Below, piece after piece: positions 5,807-12,147 of a stretch of 12,147 nucleotides of DNA. Position 1 is the first letter of the stretch, and each line of letters opens with the position of its first letter. The notes under the pieces were generated by a model. That model worked only from the letters and a program-made list of their open reading frames with translations, had not been told where the DNA came from and did no database searches. Made by a program: the position numbers and the translations under genes. The stretch comes from Bacteroidota bacterium (GTDB taxonomy: Bacteria; Bacteroidota; Bacteroidia; Cytophagales; Cyclobacteriaceae): positions 1 through 12,147 of the forward strand of contig QGUY01000112.1 of the NCBI GenBank assembly GCA_003242315.1, in the 5' to 3' direction.

Positions 5807-7180
5807 ATGAAACATTTTTTGCTTCTCCTGCAGGTAGGGTTGTCATTCACTACAGGTGCCCAGGACACCACGCGAATCTCCCTTCTGTTTGCAGGCGACA
5901 TTATGGGACACGACAGCCAGATTGCCTCCGCATACAACGCGGCGACCGGCCAATATGACTATACGTCATGCTTCGCTGGCATGAAACCATACATCGAAAG
6001 TGCTGACGTCGCGATCGGCAATCTTGAAGTGACGCTGGCGGGCCCTCCATATAAAGGATATCCGCAGTTTAGCTCTCCCGATGCTCTTGCTGTGGCTCTT
6101 CGCGATGTTGGTTTTGATGTTCTCGTCTCCGCCAACAACCACTCCGTCGACCGTGGAAGGAAAGGTATCCTCCGTACCATACGTGTGCTCGACAGTCTCG
6201 GCATACCGCATACGGGAACCTTTGCCAACGAAGCAGCGCGCAACAATGAATATCCACTTATCCTCAACAAGAATGGCTTTACCCTCGCGCTGTTAAACTA
6301 CACGTACGGGACCAACGGAATCCCCGTTCCAGCACCCGGAATGGTAAACCTGATTGATACGGCACAAATGCGCGCCGACATACAAAAGGCCAGGCAAGTC
6401 AATCCCGACGCCATCATCGTCTTCATGCATTGGGGCAATGAATATGAAAGTCTTCCAACGCGTGGACAACGACAACTCGCCGATCATCTTTGTCGCCTCG
6501 GTGCCGACCTCGTGATCGGTTCACATCCGCACGTTCTTCAACCGATGGAGTGGCGAAAGGATCAAAACAAACTCGTCGTTTACTCGCTGGGAAATTTTGT
6601 ATCCGGACAACGCAAGCGTTACACCGATGGCGGAGCTACGGTCTATACTGAGTTGATGAAGATCAGGTACAAACCTGACAGTGTGATTACAACCATCGAT
6701 TCCGTTGGCTATTTCCTTCAGTGGGTATATCGAACGGAGGATGAGAAACGCAACTATTACATGATCCCTGTGCCCCATGCCGAAAAGGATATTGCAGCAT
6801 TCAGGATAAAGGGCGCGACGTCACAAGCGGCATTTAAACAGTTCGTTGCTGACTCACGAGCATTGTATGGAAAGCACAATATCAACGTGCCCGAAATCGC
6901 GCAAATACCACCTGATTCAGTTGTTCGTTTCCGCATACACGTTGCTTCCACTGCTCCGTCAAACGGTGGCGCATCAGTGCCTGCGCTTGATGAATACCAT
7001 TTTTACGGCATCGAACCTATCAACGACGAATTCGGTACAACACTTGTGATTGGAAACTTCAGCAATGCAGGCTCCGCCAATGTTCTCTGCAAGAAGCTCA
7101 TTGAAGCCGGCCACACAGCAAGGGTGGTGCAGTATGTCGGAGGAAGGAAGAGAATCCTAAGAAATCGCCCGGAAGATTAG
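5807..7180 (+). CDS. CapA-family metallophosphatase with SPOR-like C-terminal domain
   Basis: A 457-aa exported protein: signal peptide MKHFLLLLQVGLSFTTGAQ, then a CapA/PGA-synthesis-type calcineurin-like domain (about 24-270) with LLFAGDIMGHDSQ (D31), IGNLE (70-74), SANNHSVDRG (108-117), FMHWGNEY (206-213) and GSHPHVLQPMEW (238-249). CapA proteins are linked to poly-gamma-glutamate production or other envelope polymers; most orphan members have no proven substrate, and no capB/capC neighbours are present. After a linker, residues about 374-450 (VRFRIHVAST ... YGIEPINDEFGTTLVIGNFSNAGSANVLCKKLIEAGHTARVV) have the repeat pattern of a SPOR-like fold, known to bind denuded peptidoglycan glycans. 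Together this suggests a periplasmic enzyme held at the cell wall. Its 3' end overlaps the converging pit gene by 24 bases. Confidence 0.87.
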   Translation: MKHFLLLLQVGLSFTTGAQDTTRISLLFAGDIMGHDSQIASAYNAATGQYDYTSCFAGMKPYIESADVAIGNLEVTLAGPPYKGYPQFSSPDALAVALRDVGFDVLVSANNHSVDRGRKGILRTIRVLDSLGIPHTGTFANEAARNNEYPLILNKNGFTLALLNYTYGTNGIPVPAPGMVNLIDTAQMRADIQKARQVNPDAIIVFMHWGNEYESLPTRGQRQLADHLCRLGADLVIGSHPHVLQPMEWRKDQNKLVVYSLGNFVSGQRKRYTDGGATVYTELMKIRYKPDSVITTIDSVGYFLQWVYRTEDEKRNYYMIPVPHAEKDIAAFRIKGATSQAAFKQFVADSRALYGKHNINVPEIAQIPPDSVVRFRIHVASTAPSNGGASVPALDEYHFYGIEPINDEFGTTLVIGNFSNAGSANVLCKKLIEAGHTARVVQYVGGRKRILRNRPED

Positions 7181-8569
7181 AAACAACGTTCCGGACAACA
7201 CCATCACGACTGGCAATGTGAGAACCCAGGCGATGACGATGTTTCGTACGGTGTTTGCCTGAAGATTTTTGATGCCCTTGCTTGCAACCATGCTGCCGGC
7301 GATCCCGGAAGATAAAACGTGCGTGGTGCTTACGGGAAGTCCAAGATTGGTTGACAGCCCGATCGTGCTTGCGGTCACGAGCTCTGCGCTCGCACCCTGG
7401 GCATATGTGAGATGCTCCTTGCCGATCTTTTCGCCAACAGTCTTAACGATACGCTTCCAGCCGATCATAGTTCCCGTCCCGAGCGACACAGAAATCATCA
7501 GGATCACCCAACTCGGCGAGTAATCCGTAATCGTGCGCAGCGTCCCCATACTCGCAGTTAGCGTCTCACGATTTTGCGGGCTTAGGCTTAACTCGGGTAC
7601 ATCGAGAATATGTCTTACCTCGCGGTCGAGGATCATAATGTCTTTCCTCACGAGGAAGCGTTCGTCCTTCGGGATTGCTTCAACGGTCGTGATTCCATCA
7701 ATGCGCTCCTGCAATCGCTGGTTGAGCAGTTTTGCGTTGTTAAGTCGGGTACGATCGTTGGCTGAAAACGGGGTATCATCGATCGTGTTCATGATCGCAA
7801 GACTTTTGGTCAGAGGCTCGACAAGCGCCGACGGATTTGCCTCCGACTTAAGGGCGAAATAGCTCGGAATGATTCCAATCAGAATCAGCATCACCAGTCC
7901 TACCCCCTTCTGACCATCATTCGATCCGTGCGAAAAACTCACGCTCGTACACGTGAGAATGAGAATGGTCCGTATCCATGTCGGAGGTGGGGCATTTTTT
8001 TTCGGCTCCTTGAAAAGGCTTGCCCCATACGACGTCTTCTTCGTCAGGTTACGGATTATGAACATGACAATGATCGTAACCGAAAAACCAAACAAGGGCG
8101 ATATCAGCAGGGACAATCCTATGTCTTGTGCTTTCGACCAGTTCACAGCTGCTTCCGTAGCACCGGGAAGGAGCGAATACGCAATCCCCACCCCCAGAAT
8201 GGATCCAATCAGCGTATGCGAACTGGAACATGGAATGCCGAAATACCATGTAAAGAGATTCCAGAAAATCGCACTGATCAGCAGGGCCATCACCATGGAC
8301 AAGCTATGGGTGATGCTTTGGTCGACGAGTGATTCTACCGGCAACAGATTTACAATGCCAATGGCCACCCCAATACCTCCAAGCCAGACACCCATGAAAT
8401 TGCAGATACCCGAGAGAACAACCGCCGCCCAGGGCCTCAGCGAATTGGTATAAATAACCGTAGCCACCGCGTTGGCGGTGTCATGAAAACCGTTGACAAA
8501 TTCAAAGCCGCAAGCTGCAATAAGGCAGAGGACCAGCAGTACCGAATACGCAAGATCGAGTTCAAACAT
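7157..8569 (-). CDS. pit: PiT-family inorganic phosphate transporter
   Basis: A 470-aa inner-membrane phosphate symporter of the PiT (PF01384) family, moving metal-phosphate or phosphate with protons or sodium. Both inverted repeat halves are visible: GFHDTANAVAT (27-37) with FGIPCSSSHTLIGSILG (110-126) in the first, and SFSHGSNDGQKGVG (211-224) with LPVSTTHVLSSGIAGSMVA (411-429) in the second. About 10-12 hydrophobic segments are evident. A soluble, charged loop at about 240-350 separates segments of the second half and is longer than in E. coli PitA-like proteins of minimal size, as often seen in Bacteroidota. There is no DUF47 (PhoU-like) partner next to it. The start ATG at 8569 follows a leader with TTAAC repeats suggestive of phosphate control. 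It converges on and overlaps the CapA-like gene. Confidence 0.93.
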   Translation of the reverse strand: MFELDLAYSVLLVLCLIAACGFEFVNGFHDTANAVATVIYTNSLRPWAAVVLSGICNFMGVWLGGIGVAIGIVNLLPVESLVDQSITHSLSMVMALLISAIFWNLFTWYFGIPCSSSHTLIGSILGVGIAYSLLPGATEAAVNWSKAQDIGLSLLISPLFGFSVTIIVMFIIRNLTKKTSYGASLFKEPKKNAPPPTWIRTILILTCTSVSFSHGSNDGQKGVGLVMLILIGIIPSYFALKSEANPSALVEPLTKSLAIMNTIDDTPFSANDRTRLNNAKLLNQRLQERIDGITTVEAIPKDERFLVRKDIMILDREVRHILDVPELSLSPQNRETLTASMGTLRTITDYSPSWVILMISVSLGTGTMIGWKRIVKTVGEKIGKEHLTYAQGASAELVTASTIGLSTNLGLPVSTTHVLSSGIAGSMVASKGIKNLQANTVRNIVIAWVLTLPVVMVLSGTLFLIFRAIS

Positions 8570-8585
8570 GGTTCGGGTTTGCGAC

Positions 8586-8630
8586 GCAATCTAATTGTTA
8601 ATCCTCAGCCCGATGTTAAGGGGACGTTAA
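8586..8630 (-). promoter_or_regulatory. Candidate promoter with Pho-box-like TTAAC repeats upstream of pit
   Basis: On the minus strand three TTAAC elements read toward pit: 8630-8626, 8619-8615 and 8601-8597. The first two are exactly 11 bp apart, the helical-turn spacing of OmpR/PhoB-family direct repeats (Bacillus PhoP boxes are TTAACA-type hexamers at 11-bp period; E. coli PhoB boxes also repeat at 11 bp). A further TTAAA lies 9 bp upstream. TAGATTGC at 8593-8586 resembles the -7 element TAnnTTTG and would start transcription about 10 bases before the ATG. The repeats are seen directly; binding by a phosphate regulator is inference. Confidence 0.45.
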
Positions 8631-8704
8631 GTTTTTTAAGAAAATGTGGAAAAGAGGAACGTTATACGCTGATAATCAGAATTATACAGTAGGCAGGTTC
8701 CGCA

Positions 8705-8750
8705 ACTTCAACACTTGCGCACTTCAACACATTTAACCATACTTCAACGC
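8705..8750. repeat. Three spaced ACTTCAAC repeats at the helicase 3' end
   Basis: ACTTCAACAC occurs at 8705-8714 and 8721-8730, and ACTTCAACGC at 8741-8750. The last copy lies inside the final codons of the helicase gene and the middle copy directly after its stop. On the minus strand they read GTGTTGAAGT, sharing GTGTTGA with the 8-bp arrays at 4911-4950 and 11157-11188, so they may be a more diverged form of the same element. Confidence 0.55.
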
Positions 8751-11189
8751 CATTTTCCTTATCCTATCCTCCACTTTTTCCGTCGTCAGTTTCTCCCTCA
8801 ACCGGTCTACAATGATTGGAAATGCGAAGGGTGTGGGTACATCGGGATATGTGATGACAATCCGTTGCATGGCGATGCGCTCCAGAGCGCGGCGGAGCCT
8901 GGCTTCTTCGAGTTGGAAGTCGTTTACCTCTTCGTATGCCTGGCGTAGCAGGAGATTGTGCGCTTCGTAGTCGTGAAATACGCTGAAGAAAAGTTCGGAA
9001 GACGACTGGAGGTGTCGATCCTTTACGGGTTTGCCCGGATAACCTTTGAATACCAGTCCTGAGATAGCCGCGATGTCGCGAAATTTTCGTCGCGCCATTT
9101 CCGTAGAGTTGATGCTGGCCTGGATGTCGTGCGAGAGATTTTCAACGCCCAGCACGTTCGTCTCAACAGCCTCTTCTATGGGAATGGGTTGATCGGAAAG
9201 CAACTCAAATCCGTAATCGTTCATCGCAATCGAAAATGTGATGGGTCGGATTTGTGCGATCCGGTAAGCCACCAACGCTGCAACACCTTCATGCACGAAT
9301 CTTCCTTCGAAGGGATACATGACTACGTGATATCCCTCCGAAGTCTCAAAATATTCAATGAGGAACTTATCCTTATCGGGAAGGATGGATCGCTGACGTT
9401 GAAGATCAAATAGTGGTTCAAGAAATTTCAACTCGTCATCCTCAGCGCGCCCATGAACAACCTCGTCGAGTTTCAATCGGATCATATCACTGAGTTGTGA
9501 CGACAGTGGCACCCTTCCTCCCTGCCACGAAGGTACGAGTCCCGACTTGCGGGAACTCTTGCGCACGAGGGCATCCATTTCGCGAATGCGTATAAGTTCC
9601 AGGTTACGTCCGGCGAACCAGAACACATCACCCGGATCCAGACGTGAGAGGAAATACTCTTCGATCGTTCCAAGATATTTTCCTGAAAGGAATTTTACAT
9701 GCAGTTGCGCGTCTCCGACAATGGTTCCAATAGAGAGTCGGTGACGCATCGCTATGGCGCGGTTTTCAACGCGATACAGGCCGTCCTGCCGTATCAGACG
9801 CCTGTATTCATCGTAGGCGCGCAACGATTCACCGCCCGTCGTAAGAAAATTAAGCACCCACTGCCATTCATCGTCAGAGATACTGGAAAAGCTGAACGTC
9901 GTTCGCACCTCGCGCAACGTTTCATCGGGATCGAAGCCATCCGAAACGGCCCAGGTCATAAAATTTTGAACGAGCACGTCGAAGGACCGTACGTACGGTA
10001 CGCGATCCTCGACAATCTTCCTGCGAAAGGCCTCACGCAACGCTGCGGCCTCCATCAGCTCCAGCGAATGCGTTGGCACAAAGTATATGCGGCTCACTGC
10101 GCCAGGCTGGTGACCGCTGCGACCCGCGCGCTGAAGGAAGCGAGCCACGCCTTTTGGGCTTCCAATTTGAATGACGGTTTCCACCGGCCGAAAGTCGACG
10201 CCCAAATCCAGACTCGATGTACAAACCACCGCCTTGAGCTTTCCCTTGTGAAGCTGATCCTCTACCCAGGCACGGATATCATGACTGATTGACCCGTGGT
10301 GCATCGCGATTTGTCCGGACAGTTCCGGAGCGTGCGCCAGCATCTTCTGATACCATATCTCAGCGAAAGATCTCGTGTTAGTGAAAATGAGCGACGACGT
10401 ACTCTTGCGTACAATCTCCGTTACCTGGTCGAGCAGCACGATGCCAAGATGACCCGCCCATGGCATACGTTCCAGATCGGCCGGGAACAGCGAGATGATT
10501 TCTACCGTTTTATCAATGTTTTCGGCGCGGATGATTCGGCGCGGAGTATTGTCCCGCGGGACGCCAAGCAGCACATCCAGGGCTTGCTGCATATTTCCGA
10601 TGGTTGCCGATATGCCCCATATTCTAAGGTGTGGTGCTATGCTTTTGAGGCGAGAGAGCGCGAGTTCTACCTGAACACCGCGTTTGGATCCCATGAGCTC
10701 GTGCCACTCATCCACTACAATGGCGCGCAGGCTACCAAGAAGCTCACGGTATCCTTTCCTCGCAAGGAGTAGGTGAAGACTTTCCGGTGTTGTGATCAGC
10801 AGGTGCGGAGGATTGACGCGTTGTTTTTCGCGCTCTTTTGCGGAGGTGTCACCCGACCTGATGCCGATAGTCCATTTCAAATCCAGGCCACGCGCAAGCT
10901 TCGTTGCCGACAACTCAATTTCACGCGTGAGCGCGCGTATTGGGGTAATCCAAATTGCCTGAATGCCTTTTGGTCCGGTCTTACCTGGCGGAACGCGGTC
11001 AAGGTAATCCAGCATTATAGGTGTCATTAACGAATAAGTCTTGCCACTTCCTGTGGGAGCGTTGACCAGGCCGCTTTCACCGCGCAGAAATGCTTCCCAG
11101 GCCTGGAGCTGGAAGGGAAAGGGCTCCCATCCCTGGTCGCGGAACCAAGCCCTGGCTGTGTTGAGGTGTTGATGTGCTGATGTGTTGAT
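8733..11189 (-). CDS. Ligase-associated DEXH-box helicase (Lhr-type), start codon unclear
   Basis: An about 810-820 aa superfamily 2 helicase of the Lhr-core class, the 3'-to-5' DNA helicase encoded with PdeM, a ligase and an exonuclease in the bacterial DNA-damage module. Motifs, numbered from the internal ATG at 11027: TPIRAL (28-33), TTPESL (79-84), DEWH (106-109), GISATIG (138-144), SLIFTNTRS (212-220), TSSLDLGVDF (270-279), QRAGRSGHQPG (299-309), followed by the winged-helix and Lhr C-terminal core. Walker A, APTGSGKT, lies upstream of that ATG at 11060-11037 together with the family's WF-GW-PFPFQ motif, so the ATG at 11027 cannot be the functional start. The open frame extends to the TAA at 11202-11204 but contains no ATG, GTG or TTG. 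I placed the left end at ATC 11189 as a non-canonical guess; family alignment suggests M where CTC (11165-11163) now stands. Product identity is certain; the start is not. Confidence 0.9.
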   Translation of the reverse strand: MNTSAHQHLNTARAWFRDQGWEPFPFQLQAWEAFLRGESGLVNAPTGSGKTYSLMTPIMLDYLDRVPPGKTGPKGIQAIWITPIRALTREIELSATKLARGLDLKWTIGIRSGDTSAKEREKQRVNPPHLLITTPESLHLLLARKGYRELLGSLRAIVVDEWHELMGSKRGVQVELALSRLKSIAPHLRIWGISATIGNMQQALDVLLGVPRDNTPRRIIRAENIDKTVEIISLFPADLERMPWAGHLGIVLLDQVTEIVRKSTSSLIFTNTRSFAEIWYQKMLAHAPELSGQIAMHHGSISHDIRAWVEDQLHKGKLKAVVCTSSLDLGVDFRPVETVIQIGSPKGVARFLQRAGRSGHQPGAVSRIYFVPTHSLELMEAAALREAFRRKIVEDRVPYVRSFDVLVQNFMTWAVSDGFDPDETLREVRTTFSFSSISDDEWQWVLNFLTTGGESLRAYDEYRRLIRQDGLYRVENRAIAMRHRLSIGTIVGDAQLHVKFLSGKYLGTIEEYFLSRLDPGDVFWFAGRNLELIRIREMDALVRKSSRKSGLVPSWQGGRVPLSSQLSDMIRLKLDEVVHGRAEDDELKFLEPLFDLQRQRSILPDKDKFLIEYFETSEGYHVVMYPFEGRFVHEGVAALVAYRIAQIRPITFSIAMNDYGFELLSDQPIPIEEAVETNVLGVENLSHDIQASINSTEMARRKFRDIAAISGLVFKGYPGKPVKDRHLQSSSELFFSVFHDYEAHNLLLRQAYEEVNDFQLEEARLRRALERIAMQRIVITYPDVPTPFAFPIIVDRLREKLTTEKVEDRIRKMALKYG
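11157..11188. repeat. Four tandem 8-bp units over the helicase start
   Basis: TGTGTTGA, GGTGTTGA, TGTGCTGA, TGTGTTGA run without gaps; on the minus strand TCAACACA-type units. They are related to the array at 4911-4950. Read in the helicase frame they encode NTSAHQHLNTA-like sequence just before the conserved N-terminus, so the array occupies the place where a start codon and ribosome binding site should be. Confidence 0.85.
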
Positions 11190-11204
11190 GTTGGTTGCCG
11201 ATTA

Positions 11205-11502
11205 GAGCGTATGCAAAGGTAGGAAGTGAAGGGTTATTTGATAAGCATCAGTACTTTTTGGGACAGGGGTTGTCATGATAGTTGATGAATAGGGTTTGTT
11301 GGCGGAGGATACTACAGCCTTCATCCTGGTCTGCCCACTACTATCAATCCGTTCCCTGGCCCCAGTTGATACAAGCCAACTTTATGAATGCCAAACGCAC
11401 CAACAGATGGCGAATTCCTGCGGCATCACAGTTGATCTTTACTTTTGACTTGTGTTGTCGAAGCGCCCGCTAGGGCGGACTGCCTCTGCATCTGCTTCTG
11501 AC
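11205..11502. other. Intergenic region between helicase and cyclase-like gene
   Basis: About 300 bases without a convincing gene. It holds the candidate helicase promoter, a 25-codon ATG frame on the minus strand (11276-11202) that ends at TAA in the same frame as the helicase, a small inverted repeat CGCCC-GCTA-GGGCG at 11464-11477, and CTGCNT repeats (CTGCCT CTGCAT CTGCTT CTG) at 11480-11500. A 63-codon plus-strand frame at 11282-11473 has an unusual composition (many Ser, Arg, Trp, Cys) and no recognisable features. The inverted repeat could serve as a weak terminator for the cyclase-like gene, but no T-run follows. Confidence 0.5.
11214..11221 (-). promoter_or_regulatory. Candidate -7 element of the helicase promoter
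   Basis: The minus strand reads TACCTTTG, an exact match to the Bacteroidota -7 consensus TAnnTTTG. Transcription would begin near 11205-11208, about 17 bases before ATC 11189. A -33 TTG is not evident. If used, the leader would contain no ATG, GTG or TTG in any frame before the Walker A coding region. Confidence 0.5.
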
Positions 11503-12147
11503 CTAAGCCGGCAACCTCTTCTCTCTCCTGACGGTTTTCAAAAAATCTTCAGCAGATCTTCCGGTCAGGGATTTGACAGTGGTTTCGAGATCTTGAACTG
11601 TCATGTTCAGATTGCTTGCCAACCGGTCGGCGGTCATGGCTTCATCCTGCAAGTGTGATTCGATGGCGTTGAAGAGTTTGGCTATCGTCCCTTCTTCATC
11701 GGGACGAAGAATCCGGAGAAGGAATTTTTCTTTTGGTTCTGTCCCACCCTCGCCCTGACAAAGTTCGTGGATGAGAGATGACAGAAGCACCTGATTTTCG
11801 CCGGCGATATTGCAGATGCGGTGTGCGAGTCGTAGCGCTTCTTCAAAGAAGTCGCTCGTTTCTGTTAGGGGTTGCCCTGCGCTGAGTCCGATACGAAAGA
11901 CGATGTTCCAGGCGTCGTCTTCATCGCTCAAGCGGGTCAGCAGCTCGCGTTGTATTTCCATGGCGCACTGGACGGCGTCGATGGACGCATCGAACACTGC
12001 CACGATATTGTCGTCTCGCATGGGCGCGGCGAAGCGACCCTTGTATTTGAGTACGGCGCTTACAATAAGTCTCTTTGCCTCGCCTGGCACGCGAAGGTTT
12101 TTGTATTCGTCGGGTCTGCTGATGTCTGTATTTCCCTGGATGTTGGC
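11503..12147 (-). CDS. Cyclase-like / AraC-type HTH protein, C-terminal part (partial)
   Basis: The frame is open to the right edge; 214 residues are visible and the N-terminus is missing. The visible beginning reads TDISRPDEYKNLRVPGEAKRLIV, then a class III nucleotidyl-cyclase-like segment: RFAAPMRDDNIVAVFD, AVQCAMEIQREL, VFRIGLSAGQP and EALRLAHRICNIAGENQVLLSS. The usual second metal/base region (D-FG--VN-AARI) is only partly kept (DFFEEALRLAHRI), so cyclase activity is doubtful and a sensory or binding role is more likely. The last about 55 residues (AMTADRLASNLNMTVQDLETTVKSLTGRSAEDFLKTVRREKRLPA) look like the first helix-turn-helix of an AraC domain; the second HTH is absent, leaving it shorter than a normal AraC DNA-binding region. 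In related Bacteroidota proteins a nickel-binding DUF4242-like domain precedes this part; that is from memory and lies outside the window. Confidence 0.75.
   Translation of the reverse strand, partial: ANIQGNTDISRPDEYKNLRVPGEAKRLIVSAVLKYKGRFAAPMRDDNIVAVFDASIDAVQCAMEIQRELLTRLSDEDDAWNIVFRIGLSAGQPLTETSDFFEEALRLAHRICNIAGENQVLLSSLIHELCQGEGGTEPKEKFLLRILRPDEEGTIAKLFNAIESHLQDEAMTADRLASNLNMTVQDLETTVKSLTGRSAEDFLKTVRREKRLPA

Noticed and set aside
7928..8453. Overlapping plus-strand frames opposite pit
   Set aside because: Antisense to hydrophobic transmembrane codons, which commonly leave long open frames; no recognisable domain.
9699..10772. Plus-strand frames of 197 and 158 codons opposite the helicase
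   Set aside because: Antisense shadows of conserved helicase motifs.
11157..11276. Phase variation of the helicase by slippage of the 8-bp array
   Set aside because: No ATG, GTG or TTG in either alternative frame of the leader could be joined to the gene by adding or losing a unit, and the one upstream ATG (11276) is already in frame and blocked by a TAA.
11282..11473. 63-codon plus-strand gene between helicase and cyclase-like gene
   Set aside because: No recognisable motif, odd composition, no promoter or ribosome binding site seen.

Overview
The window looks like a contig end from a free-living member of the Bacteroidota, most likely a Cytophagales relative of moderate GC content. The pointers are a type III (GlnN) glutamine synthetase, a GIN-domain (DUF2807) secreted protein, a YtcJ-type amidohydrolase lipoprotein, the ligase-associated helicase and phosphoesterase pair, a cyclase-like/AraC-like regulator, a TAnnTTTG-type -7 promoter element and little sign of Shine-Dalgarno sequences. 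No insertion sequence, phage, CRISPR array, tRNA or rRNA was seen.

Layout. 1-600 (minus): 5' part of glnN, running off the left edge; its outermost ~135 bases look corrupted. 689-1375 (minus): GIN-domain protein, divergent from 1532-1942 (plus), a TerB-like cytoplasmic protein that ends in a strong terminator. 1994-3700 (minus): amidohydrolase lipoprotein, divergent from 3773-4483 (plus), a small outer-membrane beta-barrel candidate followed after 22 bases by an OsmC-family peroxiredoxin (4506-4910). 4911-5113: a repeat-rich gap holding an 8-bp tandem array and two REP-like palindromes. 5114-5773 (plus): PdeM, followed by 5807-7180 (plus), a CapA-like protein with a SPOR-like tail. 7157-8569 (minus): PiT phosphate transporter, overlapping capA tail to tail by 24 bases. 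8733-~11189 (minus): ligase-associated Lhr-type DEXH helicase. 11503-12147 (minus): C-terminal part of a cyclase-like/AraC-like protein running off the right edge.

How the genes fit together. PdeM and the Lhr-type helicase belong to the conserved bacterial DNA-repair module that also contains an ATP-dependent ligase and a beta-CASP exonuclease. Here only these two are present, on opposite strands, with capA and pit between them. The rest is housekeeping and envelope functions: nitrogen assimilation, peroxide detoxification, phosphate uptake and secreted proteins.

Points worth a second look are the helicase reading frame, which has no ATG, GTG or TTG upstream of its Walker A motif and whose expected start is overlain by an 8-bp repeat array; related arrays in a second intergenic region; TTAAC repeats 11 bp apart upstream of the phosphate transporter; and the corrupted left edge. 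I see no convincing wholly new system; most of the window is recognisable families.
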